DNA of 64,000 nucleotides, taken from contig NZ_FMZC01000002.1 of assembly GCF_900102625.1 (NCBI RefSeq), positions 208,125 to 272,124 on the forward strand, in the 5' to 3' direction. The notes beneath the pieces are model-generated. The model saw only the letters and a program-made list of their open reading frames with translations, ran no database searches and had not been told where the DNA came from. Shown in pieces: positions 36,551 to 45,970 of the stretch. This DNA comes from Paracidovorax valerianellae. GTDB lineage: Bacteria; Pseudomonadota; Gammaproteobacteria; Burkholderiales; Burkholderiaceae_C. Both the position numbers and the translations under genes were made by a program. The first letter of the stretch is position 1, and each line of letters opens with the position of its first letter.

Positions 36551-37537
36551 TCAGACGGCCATGGGCGCCGTGATGTGGGCGTGGTGCTCGTAGCCTTCGA
36601 GCGAAAAATCCGATGGCTCGACCTTCTCCAGCCACTCCGGCTCGTACTTGCCGGTGGAGGCGTAATCTGGAATGCGGTCCGACAGGATGAGCTTCGGGGC
36701 CGGGTACGGCGCGCGCGTGAGCTGCTCGCGGAGCATGTCCACGTGGTTCTCGTAAATGTGCGCATCACCGATGAAGTAGGTGAACCAGCGCGGTGTGTAA
36801 CCCGTGAGCCGCCCCACCAGGTGCAGCAGCGCCGCGCCTTCGGCAAGGTTGAACGGTGTGCCGAGCCCCACATCGTTGCTGCGGATATAGAGGCACAGCG
36901 AGATTTCCTGCTTGCCCGGATTGGCGAGGAACTGGTACAGCAGATGGCACGGCGGCAGGGCCATTTCATCGAGCTGGGCCCAGTTCCATCCATGGAACAG
37001 GATGCGGCGGCTGCCGGGGTCCTTGATGAGCGTGTCCAGGCACTGCCGAAGCTGGTCGATGGCCTTGTACAGCAACACGCCGGACGGTTTGCCATCGTGG
37101 CCGTCGAGCGTGCCGATCTGCTGGTAGCCCCGGCCCAGTGCGTCGTCGAGTTGGGCCTTGCCCTGCGGTTCAGCCGGGTGGATGAGCTTGTAGGCGGGCC
37201 ATTGGCGCCACTGGACGCCGTACACCGAGCCCAGGTCATCCTCCGCGAGGCGATAGGGGTTGGCCAGCCACTGGGCGTTCTCGTTCGCGTTCTGGTCCCA
37301 CACCTTGCACCCCAGGGCGCGGAAGTCGGCCGCGCTCCGGTACGCGCGCAGAAAACCCACCAATTCGCCCACCACCGATTTGAAGGCGAGCTTTTTCGTC
37401 GTGACGGCAGGAAAGCCCTCCTGCAGGTCGAACCGCAACATCGCGCCGGGCAGGCTCAGGGTGCGGACCCCCGTGCGGTTGTCTTGCCAACTGCCGTTGT
37501 CGAAGATGTTCTGAACGAGGTCGAGATACTGTTTCAT
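36551..37537 (-). CDS. thyA: Thymidylate synthase ThyA
   Basis: This 328-residue enzyme methylates dUMP to dTMP with methylenetetrahydrofolate. It begins [17 protein letters not shown] with the [11 protein letters not shown] motif. The catalytic cysteine is in [11 protein letters not shown], and the dUMP/folate contacts are in [13 protein letters not shown]. It is longer than the 264-residue E. coli enzyme because of an insertion around residues 90-150, as in several other bacteria. The dihydrofolate generated would be recycled by FolA, whose gene lies 8.4 kb away, so the usual thyA-folA pairing is broken here. Confidence 0.95.
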   Translation of the reverse strand: MKQYLDLVQNIFDNGSWQDNRTGVRTLSLPGAMLRFDLQEGFPAVTTKKLAFKSVVGELVGFLRAYRSAADFRALGCKVWDQNANENAQWLANPYRLAEDDLGSVYGVQWRQWPAYKLIHPAEPQGKAQLDDALGRGYQQIGTLDGHDGKPSGVLLYKAIDQLRQCLDTLIKDPGSRRILFHGWNWAQLDEMALPPCHLLYQFLANPGKQEISLCLYIRSNDVGLGTPFNLAEGAALLHLVGRLTGYTPRWFTYFIGDAHIYENHVDMLREQLTRAPYPAPKLILSDRIPDYASTGKYEPEWLEKVEPSDFSLEGYEHHAHITAPMAV

Positions 37538-37619
37538 TGCCGAAGTGACGAGCCAAGGGGACGGCCGAGGGGGGCGGGCCAAGGGCGGAATCGTAGCGCA
37601 AGGGGTCGGGCGGCGTGCC

Positions 37620-38435
37620 TCAGGGCCGTATGCCCTTTGCCAGCAGGCCGGCGATATCGTCGATCACGGGCAAAAGATCGGCCACCGAATCGATCACGTA
37701 ATGCGCACCGGCGGCCCGCAGCTTGGCACCGGCGTCTTCGCGGCGGGCCTGCTGGGCGGCGGGGGGCAGCGCATTCCATTCGCCGAGCGTCAGCCCCATC
37801 GCATTGCCGCTGACCGCGACGCCCACCGTCCAGGTGCCGGCATGGAGGCCCTCCAGGATGCCGACATCGGTGTCGTCCACCTTGACCACCGTTGCCGGCC
37901 ACCACACCGCGAGGTCCGCGAAGCAGCGAAACATCATCAGTGGAGACGGGCGGCCCGCCGCCAGGTCGCCCGCACAGACGAGGTTGTCCGGCCGGTAGCC
38001 CCCGGCCGCCGCGATGGGCGACAGGATGTCCATGATCGGCCGGTTGTAACCGGTGGTGGAGCCGATCTTCAGCCCGCGCGCGCGCAGTGCGGCCACGGTG
38101 TCCAGCGCCCCGGGGATAAAGCCGGCGAAATCGGCCACCACGGCGGTATTCATCGGGGTGAAGACTTCGTAGAGGTGGTCGATGTCGGCATCGGTGAAAG
38201 GCCGGCCGTGCTGGCGCTCCCACTGCTGCGCGACCTCGGGCAGCAGGCTCAGGGCCTTGATGTGGTCCCACTTGGCGACGCCCATCGGGCCGCGGGCCTG
38301 ATCGATGCCGATGCGGATGCCGAATTGATCGAACAGCCGCACGAAGGCGCCCATGGGCGCGCACGAGCCGAAATCGAGAATGGTGCCCGCCCAGTCGAAG
38401 ACGACGGCGCTGAGTGCTGTAGTGGAAGGTTGCAT
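37620..38435 (-). CDS. phnX: Phosphonoacetaldehyde hydrolase (phosphonatase)
   Basis: This 271-residue HAD-superfamily enzyme cleaves phosphonoacetaldehyde to acetaldehyde and phosphate, the last step of 2-aminoethylphosphonate use. The nucleophile motif [13 protein letters not shown] is of the phosphonatase DxAGT type. The cap has [13 protein letters not shown], whose Lys forms the Schiff base with substrate, and the C-terminal acidic loop is [14 protein letters not shown]. The ATG at 38435 ([13 protein letters not shown]) opens the core. It is the last gene of a minus-strand phosphonate operon following the FAD oxidoreductase and transporter genes. Confidence 0.93.
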   Translation of the reverse strand: MQPSTTALSAVVFDWAGTILDFGSCAPMGAFVRLFDQFGIRIGIDQARGPMGVAKWDHIKALSLLPEVAQQWERQHGRPFTDADIDHLYEVFTPMNTAVVADFAGFIPGALDTVAALRARGLKIGSTTGYNRPIMDILSPIAAAGGYRPDNLVCAGDLAAGRPSPLMMFRCFADLAVWWPATVVKVDDTDVGILEGLHAGTWTVGVAVSGNAMGLTLGEWNALPPAAQQARREDAGAKLRAAGAHYVIDSVADLLPVIDDIAGLLAKGIRP

Positions 38436-38505
38436 GCCCGGGTGTTTGATAGGTCGGCGCCGGGAAGCCGGCGCGCTGATGGATAGAAAGAGAAAGGCGA
38501 CGGGT

Positions 38506-39630
38506 TCACCAATCGCCGAAGGTGTCCTCGGCAATGCCGAACGCCGTGCTGGCGCCGGTGCCACTGGTGACGATGACCAGCCGGGTGGCATCGTCGGGCC
38601 GGTCGATGAGGCAGTCGGTCGTGGCCGACGACGGGTAGACGCCCACCCAGCGCTCGGTCACCCGGCAGGCTTTCAGCTTCACGGTGTCGTGCAGGTGCCG
38701 CAGGATGAGGTCGTCCACCCGCTCGTCGGCGAAGGGCATCGGCGCGGCGCTGTAGTGGTGCGAATCGCCCACCACCAGGGACCCATCGGCGCTTTGCACC
38801 ACGATCAGGTGAATGCCGTTGGCCAGCGATTCGCCCTCTTCCCGCTGAAGCTGCTCGCGCAGCGCAGCGGCGGCCGGCAACTGGCTGTAGCCCAGATACC
38901 GCACCAGGCTCAGGTCGGCCATGACCGACCCGGGCAGGCGCAGGCCCGGCTCGGGCATGACCCGCAGCATGTGCAGCAGGCACAGCCGAAGCTGGTGGGG
39001 CGCCAGCCGCTCGGCGAACAGGCCGTTGATGTCCGAATGGGTGCACACCACCACCCGCTCGGCATGCAGCACGCCGCGTGCAGTGCGCACCCGGGGCGTG
39101 GCGACCTCCAGCACGGCCTCGCCGAAGCGGAACACCACGCCATGCGCCTCGGCCAGCCATTGCGTCAACAGGCCGATGGCCGTGCGCGACTCGACCCGCA
39201 TCTCATGCGGGCTGTAGAGCACGCCCTGGGCACCGTCCAGTTGCAGCGCCGGGGCGCGGCGAGCGGCCTCGGGCACGTCGAGCAGCTCGCAGGCCTCGCC
39301 CATTTCAGTGCGCATGAACTCTTCGAGCACCTTCAGCGCCTGGGGCCGGAATGCCGTGAGGTACAGCCCGTGGTGCACGGCCTCGATGCCCGCCTGCGGG
39401 GCGATGTCGCCCCACACCTCGCGGGCCCGGCGGGCACGGCGCCAGGTGTCGCCGGCCCCTTGGCCCGTGACGGTGATGAAGCCGAAATTGCGGATGGACG
39501 CGCCCACGCAGGCCGCGTCGCGCTCCACCACGCAGACCTTCAGCCCGCGCAGGGCGGCGGTATAGGCATGGGCCAGGCCGACGATGCCGGCCCCGACCAC
39601 GATCACGTCGAAAGTGTTGCTGGTTTGCAT
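38506..39630 (-). CDS. FAD-dependent oxidoreductase of phosphonate loci (TIGR03364 type)
   Basis: This 374-residue DAO-family flavoprotein has the Rossmann motif VIVVGAGIVGLAHAYTAALRG, followed by RNFGFIT and a C-terminal TSGTGASTAFGIAEDT contact. The family (TIGR03364) is found beside phosphonate degradation genes. Because no 2-AEP transaminase (phnW) is present in this window, an attractive role is oxidative deamination of 2-aminoethylphosphonate, or of its N-methyl form, to phosphonoacetaldehyde for PhnX. That role is inference from family context. It sits between phnX and the permease gene on the same strand. Confidence 0.85.
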   Translation of the reverse strand: MQTSNTFDVIVVGAGIVGLAHAYTAALRGLKVCVVERDAACVGASIRNFGFITVTGQGAGDTWRRARRAREVWGDIAPQAGIEAVHHGLYLTAFRPQALKVLEEFMRTEMGEACELLDVPEAARRAPALQLDGAQGVLYSPHEMRVESRTAIGLLTQWLAEAHGVVFRFGEAVLEVATPRVRTARGVLHAERVVVCTHSDINGLFAERLAPHQLRLCLLHMLRVMPEPGLRLPGSVMADLSLVRYLGYSQLPAAAALREQLQREEGESLANGIHLIVVQSADGSLVVGDSHHYSAAPMPFADERVDDLILRHLHDTVKLKACRVTERWVGVYPSSATTDCLIDRPDDATRLVIVTSGTGASTAFGIAEDTFGDW

Positions 39631-39713
39631 GGTGCTCTCCGCGCCGCAGGGCCGCCTCCGGCGCTGCGTGCTTCTTGTCTCAAAGGTTCTTCGCCTGTGC
39701 GGCGTTCAGGTTG

Positions 39714-41435
39714 TCATCGGCCCGGCGCCCGCCACGCCTGGGTCCGCCGGTCGATCCACCAGCCAGCGGCGAGATACAGCAACGTGACCACCGCGGAGGT
39801 CGCGGCGATCAGCACCGCCATCGCCGCCGCCGGGCCGGTATCGCCCGCCTCGTCCAGGTTCAGGATGGCGACCGACGCCAGCTTGGTGTCGGGCGAGTAG
39901 AGGAAGACCACGGCCGAGATCGTCGTCATGGCGTTGATGAAGAAATAGCGCGACACATCCAGCAGCACCGGCAGGCAGATCGGCAGCGTCACGCGCCAGA
40001 ACGTCTTGTAGAGCGGAACCTTGAGCGAGGCGGACACCGCTTCGAATTCGGTATCCAACGCCTTGAGCGCGGTCACCACGGTGAGGTGGCCGGTCGTGTA
40101 GAAGTGCACCACCGTGCAAAGGACCATCAGCGGCAGCGTTTGGTAGAGCCCCTTCAGCGGGTTGGCCGGTGCGTTGAAAAAGAAGATGTAGCCCAGGCCC
40201 AGCACCAGCCCGGGCACCGCCATGGGCAGCATGGCCGCCAGCCGCACGATGGGCCGCAGCGCGTCGAGGCCCCGGGTCTTCTCCAGCAGGTACGCGCCGA
40301 CGAACACCACCGCCGTCCCCACCACCGCCGTGCTGGACGCGAGCTTGAGGCTGTTGACCAGCGCGTCGGCCAGGTCGGCGTCGATCAACCCCGACACGTA
40401 ATGGTCCAGGCTGGGCGTGAGGTTGTAGGGCCACAGCTTGGCGAAAGAGGCGAACACCGCCATGCCGAACACGGCCAGCACCAGGCCGGCGACGCACAGG
40501 CAATACAGCGTCATGGCGGCATCGAATCCGCGCGAGCGCTGCGGCACCAGCGCCACGGCGCGCGCCGTCAGGGTGGCGGTCTGGCGCCGCTGCACCAGCC
40601 CGTCGATGGCGAAGGTGAGCACCGCCGGCAACAACAGCAGCAGCGCCACCACCGCGCCGCGCTGAAAGTCGTGCTGGCCGATGACCAGCTTGAAGACGTC
40701 GGTGGCCAGCACGTTGAAGTTGCCGCCCACCACCTTCGGGATGCCGAAGTCGGTGATGACCAGGGTGAAGCACACCAGCCCGGCCGAGATCAGCCCGTAT
40801 TTGGCGCCCGGCAACGTGATGGTGAAGAACTTGCGCAGCGTGCCGGTGCCGAGCGCATCGGCCGCTTCGTACAGCCGCGCATCGGCCAGCGAGAGCGCCG
40901 TGACCAGAATCATCAGCACATGCGGAAACACCGCAAAGCATTCGGCCAGCACGATGCCCGATGCGCCGTAGATGCCGTCGAAGCCCAGCGCAGCCCAGAA
41001 GCCCTTGGCCACGCCCTGGTTGCCGAACCAGTAGATCAACGAGATGGCGGACAGCAGCGAAGGCGCCAGCAGCGGCAGCAGCATCACCGTGCGCAGCAGC
41101 GGCTTGGCCGGCATGCAGCTGCGGGTCAGTGCGTAGGCGAACGCGAAGGCCAGCGGCAGCACGATGGCGGTGACCAGCAGCGATACCCAGACGCTGTTCC
41201 ACAGGCTGGTGAGCAAGGCGGGCGAAGCCAGGTAGGCCGTAAAAGCCCCGAGGCCCGACATCGCCGAGCCCTCAGGCGCATCCAGCGCCTTCGACAGGAT
41301 CAGCAGCAGCGGCGCCACCAGCCCGATGCACAGCAGGGCCACCACGCCCAGCAGGCCGAGGTGGGCCACGCGGTCGCTCCAGTGCACGCGCTGCTGCAGG
41401 GGCGCCACGCGAAGGGCCGCCGCCACCGCACTCAT
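39714..41435 (-). CDS. 2-Aminoethylphosphonate-type ABC transporter permease (fused, two domains)
   Basis: This 573-residue inner membrane permease carries two binding-protein-dependent transport domains in one chain, each with about six helices and an EAA loop (YEAADALGTGTLRKFFTITLP, key E-A-A-x-x-x-G, and the FEAVSASLKVPLYKTFWRVTLP equivalent). This double-length form is typical of the TIGR03262 phosphonate permeases and of FbpB-like iron permeases. The start codon overlaps the stop of the ATPase gene (ATGA), which shows cotranslation. It imports the phosphonate delivered by the upstream-encoded binding protein. Confidence 0.88.
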   Translation of the reverse strand: MSAVAAALRVAPLQQRVHWSDRVAHLGLLGVVALLCIGLVAPLLLILSKALDAPEGSAMSGLGAFTAYLASPALLTSLWNSVWVSLLVTAIVLPLAFAFAYALTRSCMPAKPLLRTVMLLPLLAPSLLSAISLIYWFGNQGVAKGFWAALGFDGIYGASGIVLAECFAVFPHVLMILVTALSLADARLYEAADALGTGTLRKFFTITLPGAKYGLISAGLVCFTLVITDFGIPKVVGGNFNVLATDVFKLVIGQHDFQRGAVVALLLLLPAVLTFAIDGLVQRRQTATLTARAVALVPQRSRGFDAAMTLYCLCVAGLVLAVFGMAVFASFAKLWPYNLTPSLDHYVSGLIDADLADALVNSLKLASSTAVVGTAVVFVGAYLLEKTRGLDALRPIVRLAAMLPMAVPGLVLGLGYIFFFNAPANPLKGLYQTLPLMVLCTVVHFYTTGHLTVVTALKALDTEFEAVSASLKVPLYKTFWRVTLPICLPVLLDVSRYFFINAMTTISAVVFLYSPDTKLASVAILNLDEAGDTGPAAAMAVLIAATSAVVTLLYLAAGWWIDRRTQAWRAPGR

Positions 41436-42529
41436 GCGGCCGCGCCGGCGGGAAACACGCGCAGCCGGTCGGCGCGGAGGGCGAAGCTCACGCGGGTGCC
41501 TTCGCGCACGCCGAACTCGTCCATCTGGTTGAGCGAATACTGCAGCTGCAGCGGCTGGCCGCCGAGGCCATCCACATCGATCTCGGCCAGGCAGTTGCCG
41601 CCCAGGAACTCGATGTGGCGCACGGTGCCGGCGCAATGCAGCGGGTCGTCCTGCACGGCGGCGCCCACCACGCGGTCCTCAGGCCGCAGGTACAGCGACA
41701 CCGCGCTGCCGGGGCGAAACTCGTTACCCGCGCCGGGCACGCACTGCAGGCGCTTGTCGCCGCAGCGGAACCAGTGGCCGCCCTCGGCCACCGCATTCAG
41801 CCGGTTGACCTTGCCGACGAAGTCCGCCACGAAGGGCGATGCCGGCTCGCGATAGACCTGCATGGGTGTGCCGACCTGCTCGATCACGCCATGGTTCATG
41901 ACCACGATGCGGTCGGCCACCGACAGGGCCTCTTCCTGGTCGTGCGTGACCATGATGGTGGTCACGCCCAGGCTGCGCTGCAGCGAACGGATCTCGTTGC
42001 GCAGGTGCACGCGCACCGTGGCGTCCAGCGCCGACAGCGGCTCGTCCAGCAGCAGCAGGCCCGGCGACGTGGCCAGGGCGCGCGCCAGCGCGATGCGCTG
42101 CTGCTGGCCGCCCGACATCTGCGCCGGAAATTTCGGCCCGCTGCCCGGCAGCCCGACGAGGCGCAGCAACTCATCCACGCGCGCCGCGATCTGCGCCCGC
42201 CCCTCGCGGCGGTTGACCAGGCCGTAGGCCACGTTCTGCGCCACCGTCAGGTTGGGAAACAGCGCATACGACTGGAACATGATTCCGTAGTCGCGCTCGG
42301 CCGGCGGCGCCAGCGAGATGTCGCGGCCCGCCTGCACGATGCGGCCGGCGGTCTGCGTCTCCAGCCCCGCCACGATGCGCAGCAACGTGGTCTTGCCGCA
42401 GCCCGACGGCCCGAGAAAGCAGACGAACTCCCCCTGGCGGATCGACAGGTCGATGCTGCCGAGCGCGGTGAAACCGCCGAATCGCTTGTGGATGCCGCGA
42501 AGCGCGAGGAAGGTGTCGTCGCCGTCCAT
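41432..42529 (-). CDS. Phosphonate ABC transporter ATP-binding protein
   Basis: This 365-residue ATPase powers the phosphonate importer. It has LGPSGCGKTTLLRIVAG as Walker A, the ABC signature MSGGQQQRIALARAL, LLLLDEPLSALD as Walker B, and the H-loop in MVTHDQEEAL. The C-terminal 120 residues form a TOBE/OB-type regulatory domain. The start at 42529 (MDGDDTFLALRGIHKRFGG) lies 5 bases downstream of the binding protein gene's stop. It belongs to the TIGR03265-like group found with 2-AEP genes. Confidence 0.9.
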   Translation of the reverse strand: MDGDDTFLALRGIHKRFGGFTALGSIDLSIRQGEFVCFLGPSGCGKTTLLRIVAGLETQTAGRIVQAGRDISLAPPAERDYGIMFQSYALFPNLTVAQNVAYGLVNRREGRAQIAARVDELLRLVGLPGSGPKFPAQMSGGQQQRIALARALATSPGLLLLDEPLSALDATVRVHLRNEIRSLQRSLGVTTIMVTHDQEEALSVADRIVVMNHGVIEQVGTPMQVYREPASPFVADFVGKVNRLNAVAEGGHWFRCGDKRLQCVPGAGNEFRPGSAVSLYLRPEDRVVGAAVQDDPLHCAGTVRHIEFLGGNCLAEIDVDGLGGQPLQLQYSLNQMDEFGVREGTRVSFALRADRLRVFPAGAAA

Positions 42530-42534
42530 GTCGT

Positions 42535-43581
42535 TTACTTCTTCGCTTCGCTCTTGCTGTCGTAGCGCCTGGACCATTCCGCCAGCGTGGCCTCGCGGCT
42601 GGCGGCGGCCTTGTCGAAGTCCAGCTTGATCAGGCGTGCCTCGTAGTCGTCCGGAATGCCGGCGAGCTTGGGCGCGATGCCCGGCTGGGCCGTGATAGCG
42701 AAGTTCTTGCCGTAGAGCTTCATCGCATCTTTCGACGATGCCCAGTTGGCCAGCTTCTTCGCGGCGTCCAGCTTCTTGGTGCCCTTGTAGATGGCGAAGC
42801 CTTCCAGGTCCCAGCCCAGGCCTTCCTTGGGGAAGACCAGTTCGATCGGCGCGCCCTTGGCCTTGTTGGTGTGGCCGCGGTACTCGAAGGAAATGCCCGC
42901 GACGTACTCGCCCGATGCAGCCATGTTGCAGGGCTTGGAGCCGGAATGGGTGTACTGGCCGATGTTCTCGTGCAGCGCGTCCATGTACTTCCAGCCGCCG
43001 CCCTTGCCGCCGTCGTCGCCCCACATCTGCAGCCACGACACCACGTCGAGATAGCCCGTGCCGGACGACGCGGGGTTGGGCATCACCACCTGGCCCTTGA
43101 ACTCGGGCCGGGTCAGGTCCTTCCAGGTCGTGGGCAGGGGAATGTTGCGTTTCTTGGCCTCCACGGTGTTGAAGCACACCGTGGCGCCGAACACGTCCAT
43201 GCCGAACCAAGCGGGCGGGTTCTTCTTGTCGCGGTAGGCCGGCATGATGGCGTCGATGTTCAGCGGCGCGTAGGGCTCCAGCATGCCGCTGCGGTCGAAA
43301 AGCGCCAGGCTGGTGGCGGCCACGCCCATGATCACGTCCGCCTGCGGGTTCGCTTTTTCAGCCAGCAGCTTGGCGGTGATGACGCCCGTGGAGTCGCGCA
43401 CCCACTTGATCTCGATGTCGGGGTTCACCGCGTTGAAGGCTTCCTGGTAGGCCTTGAGCTGGTCCGTCTCCAGTGCGGTGTACACGATCAGTTGCTGCTT
43501 TTGCGCGAAGGCAGAGCCCGCAGCGGCGGCAAGAACCAGTCCGAAAAAGGCCGCGAGCAGCGGCCGTTGGGTGCGTTGCAT
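42535..43581 (-). CDS. 2-Aminoethylphosphonate-type ABC transporter substrate-binding protein
   Basis: This 348-residue periplasmic protein of the extracellular solute-binding family 1/6 (TIGR03261-like) has the signal peptide LLAAFFGLVLAAAAGSAFA followed by QKQQLIVYTALETDQLKAYQ. The body has the usual DSTGVITAKLLAEK and PSSGTGYLD-type ligand loops (here NPASSGTGYLDVVSW). It is the first gene of the transporter-catabolic operon and is transcribed divergently from the GntR regulator, with a 10-bp-arm palindrome between them. The ligand is inferred from the neighbouring phnX. Confidence 0.88.
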   Translation of the reverse strand: MQRTQRPLLAAFFGLVLAAAAGSAFAQKQQLIVYTALETDQLKAYQEAFNAVNPDIEIKWVRDSTGVITAKLLAEKANPQADVIMGVAATSLALFDRSGMLEPYAPLNIDAIMPAYRDKKNPPAWFGMDVFGATVCFNTVEAKKRNIPLPTTWKDLTRPEFKGQVVMPNPASSGTGYLDVVSWLQMWGDDGGKGGGWKYMDALHENIGQYTHSGSKPCNMAASGEYVAGISFEYRGHTNKAKGAPIELVFPKEGLGWDLEGFAIYKGTKKLDAAKKLANWASSKDAMKLYGKNFAITAQPGIAPKLAGIPDDYEARLIKLDFDKAAASREATLAEWSRRYDSKSEAKK

Positions 43582-43684
43582 TGAACTACTCCAGGGGTTG
43601 AACGGGTCGAACTTTGGCCGCTGCGCGTGTCATCCTGATGACATGCATGCCAAGCAAAATGAGGGCCATGTTTGGTTCAATGTT

Positions 43685-43712
43685 TTTTGTAGATCGTAGA
43701 CAATCTACAAAA
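43685..43712. promoter_or_regulatory. Palindromic operator between the phosphonate operon and its GntR regulator
   Basis: TTTTGTAGAT and ATCTACAAAA form perfect 10-bp arms separated by 8 bases, 26 bases upstream of the regulator's ATG and about 100 bases upstream of the binding-protein gene. The TTGTNNACAA-like character fits FadR/GntR-type operators. It probably controls both divergent transcripts. Confidence 0.7.
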
Positions 43713-43737
43713 TCAATCGTTTGGGAGACATTCACGC

Positions 43738-44505
43738 ATGCCCGTCCAGAGCCCCGCGAACGCCGCCATTGCACAACTACAGGGCAACTCGCTCGCCGGA
43801 CTGGTGCAAAACGAGGTCGAACGCATGATCCTCGCCTCCGAACTGAAGCCCGGGGACAAGCTGACCGAGGCCACCATCGCCAGCCAGCTCGGTGTTTCGC
43901 GCGGCCCGGTGCGCGAAGCCTTTCGCATGCTCGACGAGGCCGGCCTGGTGCGCACGGAGAAAAACCGCGGCGTCTTCGTGCGCGACATCGCGCTGGACGA
44001 AGCGCTGGAGATCTTCGAGCTGCGCGCGGTGATGGAGATGTACATCGGCCGCAAGCTGGCAGAAACCTGCACCGCCGCCCAGACGAAGGCGCTGCGCCAG
44101 TTGGTCGAAGCCATGGACGCGGCCACCAAGGCCGGCAACGCGCAGGACTTTCACCGGTTCAACCTCGAATTTCACGACACCCTGCTGCAGTTGGCCGGCA
44201 ACGCCAAGTTCACCGCCAACTACCGGCGCCTCATCAAGGAGCTGTCACTGATACGGCGCCGCAACCTCACCGTCGAGTCGATGGCGGTGTACACCCGCGA
44301 GCACCGGCAGATCGTGAAGGCGATCGCGGCGCGCAACGCCGAAGCCGCAGGCCAGGCGATGTTCGACCATGTGATGAACAGCCGCGAACGCACGCTGCAG
44401 AACTACAGCCCAGAACCGCCAGCGCCTTCCGCATCGCCCGCCGCACCAGCCAAGGGCGGGGCACCGGCGCGCAAGCGGACGTTGCGAGCCACTGTGGGGG
44501 CCTGA
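43738..44505 (+). CDS. GntR-family (FCD) regulator of phosphonate use
   Basis: This 255-residue regulator has an N-terminal winged helix (LKPGDKLTEATIASQLGVSRGPVREAFRML) and a C-terminal FCD ligand domain with metal-binding His residues (DFHRFNLEFHDTLL, and REHRQIVKAI). The tail is Pro/Ala/Lys-rich. It is encoded divergently from the phosphonate transporter operon and followed after 2 bases by the HD-domain gene. It probably represses the locus until a phosphonate or intermediate binds. A PhnR-like name would fit, but the ligand is unproven. Confidence 0.88.
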   Translation: MPVQSPANAAIAQLQGNSLAGLVQNEVERMILASELKPGDKLTEATIASQLGVSRGPVREAFRMLDEAGLVRTEKNRGVFVRDIALDEALEIFELRAVMEMYIGRKLAETCTAAQTKALRQLVEAMDAATKAGNAQDFHRFNLEFHDTLLQLAGNAKFTANYRRLIKELSLIRRRNLTVESMAVYTREHRQIVKAIAARNAEAAGQAMFDHVMNSRERTLQNYSPEPPAPSASPAAPAKGGAPARKRTLRATVGA

Positions 44506-44507
44506 CG

Positions 44508-45059
44508 ATGCCGCTGGCTTTCGACGACATCGCCCTGCTGTTCGAGCGCCATGGCGGCACGCAGTACAGCGGGGAGCCGGTCACGCAGACCGCCCACGCG
44601 CTGCAGACCGCCTGGCTGGCGGAACAGGCCGGTGCGGACGCCGAATTGATCACCGCCGCGCTGCTGCACGACCTGGGCCATCTGCTGCAGGACCACGGCG
44701 AAACCCCCACCGCGCGCGGCATCGACGATCTGCACCAGTTCAGCGCCCTGCCCTTCCTGCGCGGACTGTTCGGCGAGCGCGTGCTCGACGCCATCCGCTG
44801 GCATGTAGATGCAAAGCGCTACCTGTGCGCCACCCGTCCGCACTACCGATCGGCGCTGTCGGCCGACTCGCAGCGCAGCCTGGCGCTGCAGGGCGGCGTG
44901 TTCGACGCGCACGAGGCGCAGGCGTTCATCGGCAGGCCGCACGCGGAAGAAGCGGTGCGGCTGCGGCTGTGGGACGACCAGGCCAAGGTCGAAGGCCTAG
45001 CCACGCCGGACCTGGGCCATTACCTCGGCATTGCCGCGCGGTGCCGTCTTCGGCAGTAG
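44508..45059 (+). CDS. HD-domain protein of phosphonate loci (TIGR03276 type, PhnZ-related)
   Basis: This 183-residue HD-superfamily protein contains H-x(n)-HD-x(n)-D metal ligands: TAHALQTA, AALLHDLGHLL and later RWHVDAKRYL. PhnZ, a mixed-valent diiron HD oxygenase, cleaves 1-hydroxy-2-aminoethylphosphonate, and this family is often encoded near phosphonate genes. No phnY hydroxylase gene is visible here, so its substrate is uncertain. It starts 2 bases after the GntR stop, so the two are cotranscribed. Confidence 0.85.
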   Translation: MPLAFDDIALLFERHGGTQYSGEPVTQTAHALQTAWLAEQAGADAELITAALLHDLGHLLQDHGETPTARGIDDLHQFSALPFLRGLFGERVLDAIRWHVDAKRYLCATRPHYRSALSADSQRSLALQGGVFDAHEAQAFIGRPHAEEAVRLRLWDDQAKVEGLATPDLGHYLGIAARCRLRQ

Positions 45060-45263
45060 CCATGGGCGGGCTGCAGTCGCTGCTCTCCTTTTCTTCTGCG
45101 ATCCGAGGTGGCGGGCCGAAAAAAATGCAACGCGGACGGCATCGGCCGCGCGGCCGCAAACGTAAGATCGGCCCCCACAGCGTGAATCGCTCGACGGGCC
45201 GGTGTTGTCAGCGCCGCCCCGTTTCATCGTTCTTTCGACCTTTCCACTACCCACGCACTCACT

Positions 45264-45890
45264 ATGTCTTCCGGCGGATTTCACGTACACGGCCCGCACG
45301 ACCACGCGGTCGAGCATGCCAGCCAGGGCCACGACGCTCACGGCGGCCACCAAGGCAGCCACGGCGGCGCCGGGCACGAAGGCGGCTTTTCCACTACCAG
45401 CAAGATCGCGATGTTCACTGCGATCGTGGCCACGGTGGGTGCCATCTTTTCCTACATGGGCGGGGCCACGCAGGCCAATGCGGGGCTGCTGAAGAACGAC
45501 GCCGCCATCCGCAAGACGGAGGCGTCCAACCAGTGGAATTACTTTCAGTCCAAGAGCACCAAGCAGTCGCTGACCGAAATGGCGCGCGACCTGGCGCCCG
45601 ATGACCGCAAGGCCGGCTACCAGACCAAGCTGGACCGCTACGAAACCGAGAAGAACGAGATCAAGGGCCAGGCGGAAAAGCTGGAGCGCGAATCGCTCGA
45701 CTTCGACCACCAGAGCGAAGCCCAGATGCACCAGCACCACCGCTGGGCGCAGGCCACCACCGCGCTGCAAGTCGCCATCGCCCTGGCGGCCATCGCGCTG
45801 CTCACGCGCAAGAAATGGCTGGAATACGGCATGTACGGCGTGGCGGCCATCGGGCTGGGCGTGGGCACCATGGCATTCCTGCACCTTTGA
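45264..45890 (+). CDS. DUF4337 membrane protein with His-rich N terminus
   Basis: This 208-residue protein starts with about 40 residues very rich in His and Gly (HVHGPHDHAVEHASQGHDAH), which may bind metal ions. One span (IAMFTAIVATVGAIFSYMG) is followed by a long charged coiled-coil-like segment and two C-terminal spans (ALQVAIALAAIALLT and YGVAAIGLGVGTMAFL). This layout matches DUF4337, whose function is unknown. The His-rich head is either a lineage extension or a metal sensor; nothing nearby supports a specific metal. Confidence 0.8.
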   Translation: MSSGGFHVHGPHDHAVEHASQGHDAHGGHQGSHGGAGHEGGFSTTSKIAMFTAIVATVGAIFSYMGGATQANAGLLKNDAAIRKTEASNQWNYFQSKSTKQSLTEMARDLAPDDRKAGYQTKLDRYETEKNEIKGQAEKLERESLDFDHQSEAQMHQHHRWAQATTALQVAIALAAIALLTRKKWLEYGMYGVAAIGLGVGTMAFLHL

Positions 45891-45970
45891 GCCTTTATTC
45901 GGTCCTTTTGCCTGCTTTCTTCGTTTCTCTCTTCCTTTTTTTCTTCAATGCCGTTGCGAGGATGCCCTTC

